From an uncultured Clostridia bacterium (GTDB lineage Bacteria > Bacillota > Clostridia > TANB77 > UBA1234): a stretch of DNA of 55,023 bases. The notes beneath the pieces are model-generated. The model saw nothing but the letters and a program-made list of their open reading frames with translations. It searched no databases and was not told the DNA's origin. Position 1 is the first letter of the stretch. Every line of letters starts with the position of its first letter. Made by a program: the position numbers and the translations under genes. Below are positions 35,662-44,414 of the stretch, in pieces. The stretch covers positions 1-55,023 of the forward strand of contig CAKPEF010000010.1 in NCBI GenBank assembly GCA_934149305.1, written 5' to 3'.

Positions 35662-35803
35662 ATAAAAGCCCCCTTTTAAAACAATATATATACATGATAT
35701 ACTATGGGTGATTTTGTGTAAAGAGATAAAAACAAAAGCAACTCAAAAATGGTTACAGTCCTGATGTATGTAATCCAATAAAAGAGTTTAATTTATTATG
35801 TAA

Positions 35804-35934
35804 GTTACTATTCAGTCTTCAAAATAAAAGTATATATCAAATCTAAATGTGTGCTATAAAAAGTAGCGGAGCACAATGTGCTCCATAAAAACATTACTAG
35901 TTAATGCTTATTTACCTTAAGGCTGAACAGTAAC
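35804..35934 (+). mobile_element. MITE-like element, type 2, copy 2 (8-bp target duplication)
   Basis: The ends GTTACTATTCAGTCTT and AAGGCTGAACAGTAAC are inverted repeats, flanked on both sides by TTATGTAA (8 bp). The core GCTAT-AAAAA-GTAGCGGAGCACAATGTGCTCC then ATAAA is inside. The rest of the interval 35662-36013 holds only the minus-strand promoter region and no gene. Confidence 0.9.
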
Positions 35935-36013
35935 TTATGTAACAAGTAATTTAAATAAAAGCAAGAAAAAACACTTGCTTTTATTGATTAAAATTGTATA
36001 ATAAATAGTAGTT

Positions 36014-36089
<76 letters not shown>

Positions 36090-36141
36090 ATAGTTTTAAA
36101 GATTTAATGTAGCCCATTTTTAGGCAGTAAAGGAGATTTTT

Positions 36142-36846
36142 ATGAAGAAACTAATACTAGTATTATCTATAATATCTGTTCTGTTTTTAGTAGGATGTGA
36201 CACAAAGAAAAATGTAAACAGTGATATGCAAGAAAACAATAGTAATCAAAATCAAGAAAGTATTGCCAATTCTGGTGAAAACACATCAGGTGAATATAAA
36301 TTGTATAGTGAATTTAAAAATATTACATTAGATTTAACACAGCCAATTAGTATATCTGAATTATTAGAGAGAAATAAACTAGAAATACAAAGTAATCAAG
36401 AACATGAATTAAATTTGGGAGAATTTAAAATAGGTAATAATAGTGGCGAATTATCAATATCAGTAAAAAATCAATTAGTAGTAAAAATTAATGGAAATAT
36501 TGTACATGAGTATGAAGCAAACTTAATAGATTGTGCTACTTTGGTAATGTTTAAAAATTACATAATTTGTACAGATAACTATGATTTTGCTGGCGGATAT
36601 GCTTATGTGTTTAATGAATATGGTGAAAAAGTATATGAATTTTTCATCGATCATGAAAAAATAAAAGTAGAAAATGATGTAGTACTATATTCTATTTACC
36701 AAGGAAAATTACTAGAAAAATCTGAAGAGGGAATAGGTATATTTGCAAGGGGACATTATGAATTAAGAGAACAAAATGGAGTTTTTACTGAAAAATTAAT
36801 TAATATAGATGAGAATGATCTTAATAATTTTACGATTATAGACTAA
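36142..36846 (+). CDS. Predicted lipoprotein, 234 aa, unknown
   Basis: Signal peptide with lipobox: KKLILVLSIISVLFLVGC, the Cys at residue 19 being the lipidation site. It is followed by an Asn/Gln/Ser-rich linker (residues 20-50) and a beta-rich extracellular domain without a recognised motif. SD AAAGGAG. Monocistronic with a strong terminator. Function unknown. Confidence 0.75.
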   Translation: MKKLILVLSIISVLFLVGCDTKKNVNSDMQENNSNQNQESIANSGENTSGEYKLYSEFKNITLDLTQPISISELLERNKLEIQSNQEHELNLGEFKIGNNSGELSISVKNQLVVKINGNIVHEYEANLIDCATLVMFKNYIICTDNYDFAGGYAYVFNEYGEKVYEFFIDHEKIKVENDVVLYSIYQGKLLEKSEEGIGIFARGHYELREQNGVFTEKLINIDENDLNNFTIID

Positions 36847-36849
36847 TTC

Positions 36850-36888
36850 AAAAAACCTTATAAACTTAATTGTTTGTAAGGTTTTTTG
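36850..36888 (+). terminator. Terminator of the lipoprotein gene
   Basis: AAAAAACCTTA pairs with TAAGGTTTTTT. Confidence 0.85.
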
Positions 36889-36973
36889 TAGTTTTGCAAA
36901 ATATATGTTACCAATTTAGCTTGATTTTATTGACTAATGAGAACTAAAGTTCTATAATATATGCGAGGATGTG

Positions 36974-37825
36974 ATGATTTTGAAAAAAGAACTTATGAAA
37001 GCAGAAATGAATGTAAATGATAACTTAGTAAGTATAATTAGAATAAAAGATATTGATTATATTTCTTTGACTGATTTAGCCCGATACAAAAATCCTTTAG
37101 AGCCGAAAGATGTGATAAAAAATTGGATGAGGGCAAAAATGAATATTGAATTTTTAGCCCTTTGGGAACAAATGCATAATCCGAATTTAAAAGGGGTCGA
37201 AATCGATTCCTTTAAAGCAGAGGCGGGTACCCATTTTTTTACAATGTCACCGCAAAGGTGGATAAAGGAAACGAATGCTATAGGCATTATTTCTAAATCT
37301 GGTAAAAATGGTGGTACATATGCACATCCGGACATTGCTTTTGAATTTGCAAGTTGGATAAGTCCAGAATTTAATTTATATTTGATTACAGAATTCGAAA
37401 GATTAAAGAAAGATGAAAGTTATCAAAAGAAAATAAATTGGTCTGTTAGAAGAGAACTGGCGAAAACAAATTATAGAATACACACTGATAGCATAAAAGA
37501 AAATTTAATTCCTAAGTTGACAGAAAGTCAAAAATCATATGCTTATGCTAGCGAGGCAGATATATTAAATGTTGCTTTATTTGGGATGACAGCTAAGGAA
37601 TGGAAAGACAAAAATCCTAATGTGAGTGGTAATATGAGGGATTATGCTAATATTCTTCAACTTGTAATTTTAAGTAATTTAGAAAATGTTAATGCGGAAC
37701 TCATAAATCAAGGGATGGAACAAAGTAAAAGGTTAGAGAGATTGAATGAAATTGCTAAAAAGCAATTACAAACTTTACAAAATAGTAAAAGCATTGAGAA
37801 GATCGAAAATTTGGCTGATAAATAA
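36974..37825 (+). CDS. KilA-N domain protein
   Basis: About 283 aa. The N-terminal KilA-N/Bro-type DNA-binding domain is recognisable from IDYISLTDLARYKNPLEPKD, KNWMRAKMNIEFLALWEQ, and the diagnostic GGTYAHPDIAFEFASWISPEF (residues about 115-135). It has a helical C-terminus. The family is common on phages and large DNA viruses and next to defence or regulatory genes. Start ambiguous (GTG 36971, ATG 36974, TTG 36980; SD GAGG). The next gene begins 31 nt later and is likely in the same transcript. Confidence 0.85.
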   Translation: MILKKELMKAEMNVNDNLVSIIRIKDIDYISLTDLARYKNPLEPKDVIKNWMRAKMNIEFLALWEQMHNPNLKGVEIDSFKAEAGTHFFTMSPQRWIKETNAIGIISKSGKNGGTYAHPDIAFEFASWISPEFNLYLITEFERLKKDESYQKKINWSVRRELAKTNYRIHTDSIKENLIPKLTESQKSYAYASEADILNVALFGMTAKEWKDKNPNVSGNMRDYANILQLVILSNLENVNAELINQGMEQSKRLERLNEIAKKQLQTLQNSKSIEKIENLADK

Positions 37826-37856
37826 TTGAAAAAATCGTCATTGAAAGGAGTTTTAT

Positions 37857-39026
37857 GTGAAAGAAATATTAAATGAATCAATAAAAACACATTATGAAAA
37901 TAAGGATTATACCGAAGTTGTAAGAGACGCTTTACTATGTTTAACAACTGAAATAAGAAAAAAATCAGATTTAAAAGATAATGATGGTGTCGACTTAATT
38001 AATAAAGCATTTTCTGAAAAAAATCCTTTAATAAAGATAAATAAGTTAGAGACTGAGACCGATAAGAATAAACATAGGGGTATTATGGACTTATCAAAGG
38101 GATTAATTGAATATTTTAGAAATCCCATGAGTCATTCTAAACAAGAATATTCAAAAGAAATTGCAGATGCAATATTAGTTCTTTTAGATGAAGTGATTTT
38201 AGAAGAAGTAGTTGGAAGTAAAAGTATAAATAGCATAGATGATTGGTATCTAGAAGTTACAAATGAATTATTCCCCAATACGGAAAGGTATGCCAAAAAC
38301 TTGATTTCTACTATTCCTAGTAATAAATATTTTGAATTAGCAGTAATGCTTTATAAAAACAGAAATAATATAACAAAATTAAAGGATAAAATAATTGATG
38401 AATTGGTGAATAATTTATCAGAAAAAGAGTTTCATGATTATTGTGAAGTAATAGAAAATGATTTATTTGGGGATATAACTGAAAAGGACATTATTTCATC
38501 TTTAAAATTTATATCTACAAATATTTGGAATAAATTATCGGATTTAACAAAGACTAAAATAGAAGATGTAGCAAAGGAAGATATTTCTAATTTGGAATTG
38601 GATTTCGAATACGATTGTGGAGAATATGTACCAGTCGAACAGAAAAACGGTTATATTTTAGAGAATTCAATACATATATTAGAAAATTTCAGCAATTTAC
38701 AAGAAATTATTGATGTTATAGTAACAAAAGCAACCGTCAATTCAAATGGGTTTTTGCAAGATTATTTGTTGAAAAACTACTTTTTTATAATTGCTGGTAA
38801 AAGTATTAAAAAGCAAATTGATTTAGTTGATATGATATCTGATAGGTTAAGATATAGAAATAGACCAATATGGTATGAATTTGTTAAAAAATCATTAAAA
38901 CAATTGCCAAAAGATAATTATTTGTATTTAAGTCTTTCTGAAATGTTTGGGCTAGAAATAAAAAAAGAGAAAACACTCGAAATATTTGATGTAGATAACA
39001 GAACACTGGAAAATTTGCCTTTTTAA
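37857..39026 (+). CDS. TIGR02391/Ymh-like protein, 389 aa
   Basis: The N-terminal 125 residues resemble the TIGR02391 (Hypoth_Ymh) family: DGVDLINKAFSEKNPLIKIN, then GLIEYFRNPMSHSKQE, where R-N-P-x-x-H is the family mark. Such domains are frequent in phage-defence and mobile loci, and the R-x-x-x-H pattern resembles HEPN nucleases (here RNPMSH). The remaining 260 residues are helical and unrecognised. It starts at GTG 37857, 6 nt after AAAGGAG; an ATG overlapping it in another frame reads ATG TGA. Downstream of the KilA-N gene. A defence role is only suggested. Confidence 0.65.
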   Translation: MKEILNESIKTHYENKDYTEVVRDALLCLTTEIRKKSDLKDNDGVDLINKAFSEKNPLIKINKLETETDKNKHRGIMDLSKGLIEYFRNPMSHSKQEYSKEIADAILVLLDEVILEEVVGSKSINSIDDWYLEVTNELFPNTERYAKNLISTIPSNKYFELAVMLYKNRNNITKLKDKIIDELVNNLSEKEFHDYCEVIENDLFGDITEKDIISSLKFISTNIWNKLSDLTKTKIEDVAKEDISNLELDFEYDCGEYVPVEQKNGYILENSIHILENFSNLQEIIDVIVTKATVNSNGFLQDYLLKNYFFIIAGKSIKKQIDLVDMISDRLRYRNRPIWYEFVKKSLKQLPKDNYLYLSLSEMFGLEIKKEKTLEIFDVDNRTLENLPF

Positions 39027-39078
39027 CTTGAATTAAGTTAAAATTTATACTTTATAATCAACGGAAATAATATAAAAT

Positions 39079-39107
39079 TTGAAATTTATCTTAAGCTGTG
39101 ATATATT
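39079..39107 (+). promoter_or_regulatory. Promoter of the TPM gene, with a palindrome in the leader
   Basis: TTGAAA (39079-39084), 17-nt spacer ending TGA, TATATT (39102-39107). The leader contains the perfect inverted repeat TCAGATT-GT-AATCTGA around 39138-39153, a possible operator or hairpin. Confidence 0.6.
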
Positions 39108-39167
39108 ATTGCCAAGCAAAATCGCATATATAAAAAATCAGATTGTAATCTGAGAAAGGAAAAAGTT

Positions 39168-39914
39168 ATGAGCAAAAAGCGGATAACGTCTTATCTGGTA
39201 TTACTTGTGGTAATTGTAGCGCTTATGAACATGATTACGGCATGCGTTATATCAGAGGAAATACCAATTCCAACAGTTGAAGAGAATGTTTATATCTACG
39301 ATGAAGATAATATCGTTGATGATGATGTAGAAAAAATTCTCAACCAAATGCTAGTAGAACTTGAAGAGAAAACTGGAGTTGAGTTTGCTGTTGTCTCAGT
39401 AAAAAGTCTGCTTGGTCGAAGTGTTGAATATTATGCAAATGACCTATTTAACACCTTGGGCATAGGTAAAAAAGAAAAAGACAATGGAGTATTGCTTTTA
39501 TTCTCTCGCTCTGATAAAAAAGTCAGACTAGAAATAGGTAGAGGATTAGAAGGATGCTTAAATGACTCCAAATGTGGTCGGCTACTCGATGACTACTTCG
39601 TTCCTTATCGCGGAGACGATGAGTACACTAAAGCAACAGAAATGACGGTGAAAGCCGTTTTAAATGTTCTTGCTAAAGAGTATGAAATTGATATTCAAGG
39701 ATTGGAAGAAAATATGTCGATCGAAAATGATGAAGAGATAACTTTATCGAAAGTATTACTACTGATCTTTATTCTTTTCCTTGTAATGATAATTATTTGG
39801 CTCCTTTGTGATAATGGTAACTCATCTGGTAGATACCATAGAAGTTATATAGGAGGCTCATCAGGTGGCAGATTTGGCGGAGGCTTTTCTGGAGGCGGAG
39901 GCGCTTCACGATAA
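39168..39914 (+). CDS. TPM-domain lipoprotein-like membrane protein
   Basis: 248 aa. A hydrophobic N-terminus ends in MITAC, a plausible lipobox. The TPM (Psb32/YgcG) domain follows, with VYIYDEDNIVDDD, EFAVVSVKSL, NGVLLLFSRSDKKVRLEIGRGLEG and GRLLDDYFVPY. After it come a membrane helix and a Gly/Ser-rich tail. It has in-frame CGG codons (39180, 39579) read as Arg; the second is the conserved R of G-R-x-x-D, so CGG is decoded normally here. The next gene is lemA, the usual partner. Confidence 0.85.
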   Translation: MSKKRITSYLVLLVVIVALMNMITACVISEEIPIPTVEENVYIYDEDNIVDDDVEKILNQMLVELEEKTGVEFAVVSVKSLLGRSVEYYANDLFNTLGIGKKEKDNGVLLLFSRSDKKVRLEIGRGLEGCLNDSKCGRLLDDYFVPYRGDDEYTKATEMTVKAVLNVLAKEYEIDIQGLEENMSIENDEEITLSKVLLLIFILFLVMIIIWLLCDNGNSSGRYHRSYIGGSSGGRFGGGFSGGGGASR

Positions 39915-39957
39915 TAAATTGTAAATCAAAAACAAAACAACTAGGAGGTAACTCGCA

Positions 39958-40530
39958 ATGAAAAGTAGCACAAGAATATTAGTTGGTATCGTTGCTGTAG
40001 TAATGGTGGTATTTTGGATCTTCGGTACAAGAAACAATTTGTTAACCCTAAAAGAAGACGTCAAAATGCAACAAGCTCAAATTGAAACAGCGCTTCAAAG
40101 GCGGAGCGATCTTATTCCAAACTTAGTAGAAACGGTTAAGGGATATGCAAAGCATGAAGAAGAAGTATTTACAGCAGTTGCAGACGCACGAACGAAACTT
40201 GCAGGAAGCATCGAAAGTGGAGATATTAAAAGCATAAGTGAAGCAAACGATGTTCTAGATACTGCACTTAGTAGATTACTTGCAATTTCAGAAAATTATC
40301 CAGAACTCAAAGCAAGTGAACAATTTATAGCATTGCAAGATGAACTCGCAGGAACAGAAAACAGAATTGCAGTAGCACGACAGTATTACAATGAAAAATT
40401 GAATGCTTATAATACGGCAGTTCAGAGATTTCCTAATGTCATAATAGCAGAAATGATTGGATATTATCCAATGGAATACTTTGAAGCAGATGAAAGTGCA
40501 AAAGAAGTACCAAAAGTAAATTTCGATTAA
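39958..40530 (+). CDS. lemA: LemA family protein
   Basis: 190 aa. One N-terminal membrane helix, then the LemA domain with ALQRRSDLIPNLVETVKGYA (residues 47-66), ENYPELKASEQFIALQDEL and ENRIAVARQYYNEKLNAYN. The conserved R-R pair before SDLIPNLV is encoded AGG CGG, so CGG (40102) is Arg here. Function unclear; LemA and TPM proteins are often adjacent in Bacillota and Bacteroidota. AGGAGG before ATG. Confidence 0.9.
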   Translation: MKSSTRILVGIVAVVMVVFWIFGTRNNLLTLKEDVKMQQAQIETALQRRSDLIPNLVETVKGYAKHEEEVFTAVADARTKLAGSIESGDIKSISEANDVLDTALSRLLAISENYPELKASEQFIALQDELAGTENRIAVARQYYNEKLNAYNTAVQRFPNVIIAEMIGYYPMEYFEADESAKEVPKVNFD

Positions 40531-40577
40531 CTTAAAACCTAAAAACATAGATAGCTAAAATAAGTTATCAATAAAAA

Positions 40578-40616
40578 GTAGCACCTATTAGGTACCCCCA
40601 ATAGGTGCTATTCTTA
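40578..40616 (+). terminator. Terminator after lemA
   Basis: TAGCACCTATT pairs with AATAGGTGCTA; the T tract is short (TTCTT). Confidence 0.65.
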
Positions 40617-40838
40617 TCCATACAAAGGCATCTGCTACTTAGCTATACACTAAACATGCATTGCATGTAGTATCAGATTACGCATAAACTGAAACGGAAT
40701 CATATATATTTATAATCAACAAACCTTGCAATCTAAACCAAAAGATGATATACTCTCTTTATTCTAATATGTTATATCCTTTTTTGCAAAACGACATGAG
40801 ACAGTTTTATTAAAAATAATTTTTTAGGGGGAATTGCT
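40617..40838 (+). promoter_or_regulatory. Gene-free interval with one promoter and one palindrome
   Basis: A perfect palindrome ACATGCA-T-TGCATGT is at 40654-40668. The promoter of the next gene is TTGCAA (40726-40731), 17-nt spacer ending TGA, TATACT (40749-40754). No coding sequence is seen. Confidence 0.5.
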
Positions 40839-41621
40839 ATGGAAAAAAGTGTTTTTAGGCAAATTTTTAAAGGAATTCTGGATTTAGTAACTCTTTTTAT
40901 TTTGATGTTTTTTGGGGCGACCACTTTGGTCATCTGTGTGGCTGGAAATTATCCGATAATTAACAAAGTAATACTTGTTATTATTTTTTATGTTTATGCG
41001 GTAGTATGGTTTACAATGTTTGCAATAACAACAAGCAAAAGAAAAAAACAAGAAGCGCAGATAATAAAGGAAAAAAAGATATTAGAAATAGAAGAACGGT
41101 ATAAATGTTATATAGACTTGGTAAATGTTCAAGTTCAAAAAACATTAGAAAAACTCGGCGAAGAAGTGTTTAGAGCATTTGACGTTAATACAAGTCCAGA
41201 ATATTTAATTTCTTTTGATAACTATAAGGATTGGATATGTGAAAGTAGAGTTGTCAATAAGCTGGACAGTTTTACTATAGCTAGTTGCTTAATGTACAGT
41301 ATTATAGACGATCCTATAATTACAATTAAGGGTAACAAAAGGATTGCAGAGCTAGAAGAACTTGAGTTTAATATCAATCTTGATGTAGCAATGAATTGCG
41401 CTTTACAAATCATATCCGAGCCGACCACTTATTATGATGACCATTTTGCAAAGGTAGAAAGAAAAGATCAAAAGGTAAATGCATCCGATTGGCTTAATAA
41501 AAATAGCGATTTATATCAAAGAATAACCGAAGCTATTTACCATGATGAACAGGAAGATGAAAGAACTTCAATTATGCAGTTTTCGAACTTGCTACGACTT
41601 ATTTACTTAAATTGTGAATAA
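40839..41621 (+). CDS. Membrane protein with cytoplasmic domain, 260 aa, unknown
   Basis: Two N-terminal membrane helices (residues 15-70), a basic stretch (TSKRKKQEAQ), a coiled-coil section, and a soluble domain of about 170 aa without known motif. The ATG follows TAGGGGG. CGG at 41097 is in frame as Arg (EERYKCYIDL). Own promoter and terminator. Function unknown. Confidence 0.7.
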   Translation: MEKSVFRQIFKGILDLVTLFILMFFGATTLVICVAGNYPIINKVILVIIFYVYAVVWFTMFAITTSKRKKQEAQIIKEKKILEIEERYKCYIDLVNVQVQKTLEKLGEEVFRAFDVNTSPEYLISFDNYKDWICESRVVNKLDSFTIASCLMYSIIDDPIITIKGNKRIAELEELEFNINLDVAMNCALQIISEPTTYYDDHFAKVERKDQKVNASDWLNKNSDLYQRITEAIYHDEQEDERTSIMQFSNLLRLIYLNCE

Positions 41622-41630
41622 AACTTAAAA

Positions 41631-41671
41631 TAGAAAAGCTAGATATTTTAATTAGGTATCTAGCTTTTCTT
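41631..41671 (+). terminator. Terminator
   Basis: AGAAAAGCTAGATA pairs with TATCTAGCTTTTCT. Confidence 0.85.
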
Positions 41672-41693
41672 GAAAATATCAATTGATGGTATG

Positions 41694-41829
41694 GTTACCA
41701 TTCATCCTTAACTTATGACAAATGTTGAATTATAATGTCTTTATGTAGCACACCTAAGTTTAAGATGCATTTTTGTAAAATACAATTATGTTCTATATAC
41801 ACTTTTAACTTTTAAGATTGAACAATAAT
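41694..41829 (-). mobile_element. MITE-like element, type 2, copy 3 (inverted, diverged, 8-bp duplication)
   Basis: Read on the minus strand it has the ends ATTATTGTTCAATCTT and TTAAGGATGAATGGTAAC, and a decayed core TACAAAAATGCATCTTAAAC then TTAGGTGTGCTACATAAA. It is flanked by ATGGTATG at 41686-41693 and 41830-41837, an exact 8-bp duplication. Confidence 0.8.
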
Positions 41830-41868
41830 ATGGTATGAATTGTTTTAACAATTTTTAACACATAAAGC

Positions 41869-41897
41869 TTTACATTATGTAAATTCAATGATATAAT
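41869..41897 (+). promoter_or_regulatory. Promoter of purA
   Basis: TTTACA (41869-41874), 17-nt spacer ending TGA, TATAAT (41892-41897). The leader has a hairpin GAAGTTA-TGTATTA-TAACTTC (about 41925-41945); no purine riboswitch is recognisable. Confidence 0.7.
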
Positions 41898-41971
41898 TGC
41901 CGAGTACGAATGTTAAACATTAAGAAGTTATGTATTATAACTTCAAGTAACACAAAAAAAGGAGAATTATT

Positions 41972-43249
41972 ATGGCAGTTGACGTTGTTCTTGGCGCTTT
42001 TTATGGCGACGAGGGAAAAGGAAAGGTTATTGACTACTTGGCAAAAGATGCTGATGTTGCTCTTCGGGCGACTGGTGGCAATAACGCAGGGCATACTATT
42101 AAGGTAGATGGCACTGAATTCAAATTTCATTTGATTCCTTCGGGAATTTTGAATGAGGGCACGGTGGCAATCATCGGCAATGGCGTTGTTATTGACCCCG
42201 CAGTTCTTGTTGAAGAGATTGAAAATCTCGAAAGCCATGGATACAGTGCAGAAAACTTAAGAATTAGCTCGAAAGCGCATCTGATTTTTCCGTACCATGT
42301 GCAGATGGATAAGCTTCTTGAAGACCGGCGTGCGGAAAATAAAATTGGCACTACCAAGCGTGGAATTGGTCCTGCGTACTGCGATAAGTATGAACGTTGT
42401 GGCATTAGAGTTGAAGACCTGTACAAGCATGATTTTTTAAGTAAGCTTATGAATACTTTGCGGTGGAAGAATGAGACTTTCGTTTATAGTACTTCCGCTA
42501 GCAATCAGTATGATGTTTTCAATGTCTATGAGCTTTATGACAAGTATATGGTTTATGCAGAGATCCTTAAACCTTACGTGACAGATACAGTTTCGCTTCT
42601 TCACAAGTATATAAGAGAAGGCAAAAAGATTATTTGTGAAGGAGCACAGGCCACTTTGCTTGACATTGACTTTGGAAGTTATCCGTATGTGACATCGTCG
42701 AACCCGACAATTGGTGGAATTATCACCGGAAGCGGAATAAATCCTCAGAGTTTGGGCGAAATCTACGGTGTGATAAAGGCGTATTCGTCCAAAGTTGGAG
42801 AAGGACCGTATCCTACTGAGCAAGATAATCCAATCGGCGATTTGATTCGTGAACTTGGTCATGAATACGGCGCTACAACAAAGCGACCTAGAAGATGTGG
42901 TTGGCTAGATTTGCCTGCTCTTCAGTATGCAATCGAAATCAATGGTATCACTGCTTTGGCAGTAAATCATCTTGATACAATTGGAAAACTTGAAAAGTTT
43001 AAAGTTTGTGTCGGTTATGATTTTGATGGTCAGGAAGTGGACTTCGACATAAGTAAAATCGGAGACAGTAATGTAAAACCTGTTTACAAAGAATTTGAGG
43101 GCAACTTTGGCAATATTTCAAATTGCAGAACTAGAAGCGAGCTTCCTTGTGAAGCAAGAAAGTATATTGAATTCATCGAAGCATATACAGGAGTGCCGGT
43201 GAAATTCATTGGTGTCGGTCCTGAACGTGAGCAGATGATTATCGATTAA
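41972..43249 (+). CDS. purA: Adenylosuccinate synthetase
   Basis: 425 aa. Joins IMP and aspartate with GTP to adenylosuccinate, the first AMP-specific step. Motifs are GDEGKGKVIDYLAK (GTP/IMP loop), NNAGHTIKVDG, GTTKRGIGPAYCDKYERCG, GEGPYPTEQ, TKRPRRCGWLDLPAL and NHLDTIGKLEK. Start SD AAGGAG. Codon usage differs strongly from the core genes, and at least three CGG codons (42065, 42326, 42461) read as Arg, the first within ALRATGG, so translation in the plain frame is required. Probably acquired from a donor with different codon preferences. Confidence 0.97.
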   Translation: MAVDVVLGAFYGDEGKGKVIDYLAKDADVALRATGGNNAGHTIKVDGTEFKFHLIPSGILNEGTVAIIGNGVVIDPAVLVEEIENLESHGYSAENLRISSKAHLIFPYHVQMDKLLEDRRAENKIGTTKRGIGPAYCDKYERCGIRVEDLYKHDFLSKLMNTLRWKNETFVYSTSASNQYDVFNVYELYDKYMVYAEILKPYVTDTVSLLHKYIREGKKIICEGAQATLLDIDFGSYPYVTSSNPTIGGIITGSGINPQSLGEIYGVIKAYSSKVGEGPYPTEQDNPIGDLIRELGHEYGATTKRPRRCGWLDLPALQYAIEINGITALAVNHLDTIGKLEKFKVCVGYDFDGQEVDFDISKIGDSNVKPVYKEFEGNFGNISNCRTRSELPCEARKYIEFIEAYTGVPVKFIGVGPEREQMIID

Positions 43250-43257
43250 ACCCTAGA

Positions 43258-43287
43258 GGCAAGAGTTATTATGACTCTTGCCTTTTT
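43258..43287 (+). terminator. Terminator of purA
   Basis: GGCAAGAGT-TATTATG-ACTCTTGCC then TTTTT. Confidence 0.92.
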
Positions 43288-43307
43288 GGCGCTGAGAAGA
43301 AAAATGC

Positions 43308-43336
43308 TTGCAATTCTTGGTAAATCATGTTATCAT
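43308..43336 (+). promoter_or_regulatory. Promoter of the gene pair at 43373
   Basis: TTGCAA (43308-43313), 17-nt spacer, TATCAT (43331-43336). Confidence 0.7.
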
Positions 43337-43372
43337 GAAACTGAAATTTATATCTAAAAAGGAGAACTAATT

Positions 43373-43609
43373 ATGAAAGACTCTAAAAGACGGCTTACCA
43401 ATGTGGAACTCTCGCAGTTCATCGTTTACATCTGTGTTTTGCTGGCGGATATACTAATGTTACCGCTTGTATGTCTGTCAAATGTTGAAACTTTTCCAAA
43501 GATCTTGCTTTTGGTGATAGGTTCTCTACTGGCTATTTTGATAGCGATACGAATAGCAATATTTATCAAGCATGTCATAAAATGCGGAGAGGAAGACTCT
43601 AAAAAATGA
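43373..43609 (+). CDS. Small membrane protein, 78 aa
   Basis: Two hydrophobic helices (FIVYICVLLADILMLPLV and ILLLVIGSLLAILIAIRIAI) and a charged C-terminus. SD AAGGAGA. CGG at 43391 is in frame as Arg (SKRRLTNVE). It overlaps the next gene by 4 nt (ATGA), so the two are coupled. Unknown function. Confidence 0.65.
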   Translation: MKDSKRRLTNVELSQFIVYICVLLADILMLPLVCLSNVETFPKILLLVIGSLLAILIAIRIAIFIKHVIKCGEEDSKK

Positions 43610-44262
43610 ATATTGCAGAATCAACTGTGGCCAATGCAATAAGGTACTGCATGCGAAAATACTGTCATGCAAATATCATTATTGCAGGACCAATTGGTGC
43701 TGGTAAAATAGCTTTATGCAATGAAATGAAAGATTGGTTTGAAGCGATTGAGGGTAGTAATGTAGCAGTTCTTTCACAGTACAACTATTATAAAGAGCTG
43801 GAGGATATCCCTTGTGAAAAGTATGGCAAGAAAATTGATTCGATAGAAGCCTTTGAAAAAGAGGAATTTATTGATGATGTGAAAGAGTTTCTAGAAAGAG
43901 GATATACTTACACACCACATTATTATTCGAATTGGTCACGTAAAAACCCAATTATCATTCAAGCAGACAAGATGAACCATAAAGTAGAGATTTTGCATAA
44001 AGGGCATATAAATATTTTTGTAGGTCCGCATGCGATAACTCTATTAAAAGGCATTGTTGTAGATGCAATTACAATTTACGTAAATACTACTTATTCAAAG
44101 TGTATTGCGAGAAGAGTTGACAGAGGCCTTTTTTTACCAATGCCGTGTGAGTTAGAAGCTGATTTGCAAGTTAACTATTTTGAAAGTTTCGTTTTGACAC
44201 AAATTGCAGAAGAAATATTTCCGCAATTAGATGAGGCTGACTTAGTAGTTAAACTGGACTAG
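43606..44262 (+). CDS. P-loop nucleoside/uridine-kinase-like protein with altered Walker A
   Basis: 218 aa. A P-loop sits at ANIIIAGPIGAGKIALCNEM (about residues 22-41) in a layout like uridine kinase or deoxynucleoside kinases, with DAITIYVNTTYSKCIARRVDRG resembling the LID/arginine region. The usual Ser/Thr after GxGK is replaced by Ile (GAGKI), which would weaken Mg-nucleotide binding, so activity is uncertain. Translationally coupled to the small membrane protein. Followed by a strong terminator. Confidence 0.65.
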   Translation: MNIAESTVANAIRYCMRKYCHANIIIAGPIGAGKIALCNEMKDWFEAIEGSNVAVLSQYNYYKELEDIPCEKYGKKIDSIEAFEKEEFIDDVKEFLERGYTYTPHYYSNWSRKNPIIIQADKMNHKVEILHKGHINIFVGPHAITLLKGIVVDAITIYVNTTYSKCIARRVDRGLFLPMPCELEADLQVNYFESFVLTQIAEEIFPQLDEADLVVKLD

Positions 44263-44267
44263 AGCAA

Positions 44268-44309
44268 TCACCACTAGAAGTATATATTTCTGGTGGTGAA
44301 ATTTTTTTG
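44268..44309 (+). terminator. Terminator
   Basis: TCACCACTAGAA pairs with TTTCTGGTGGTGA, then a T7 run. Confidence 0.88.
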
Positions 44310-44316
44310 TGAATTT

Positions 44317-44395
44317 TTAGCACTTGCTATTGACAAGTGCTAAATGTAGTGATATTTTTATTATGTTGTTAGCACTCAGATGATTTAAGTGCTAA
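44317..44395 (+). promoter_or_regulatory. hrcA operon control region: two CIRCE operators around a promoter
   Basis: CIRCE 1 is TTAGCACTT-N9-AAGTGCTAA (44317-44343). CIRCE 2 is TTAGCACTC-N9-AAGTGCTAA (44369-44395). The promoter TTGACA (44330-44335), 17-nt spacer ending TGA, TATTTT (44353-44358) lies between and overlaps the first operator. HrcA binds CIRCE and represses the operon until heat stress. Confidence 0.95.
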
Positions 44396-44414
44396 TACAA
44401 AGAAGGTGATAAAA

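Noticed and set aside
41898..41971. Purine riboswitch before purA
   Set aside because: Only a simple 7-bp hairpin is seen; the conserved three-way junction bases of purine riboswitches are absent.
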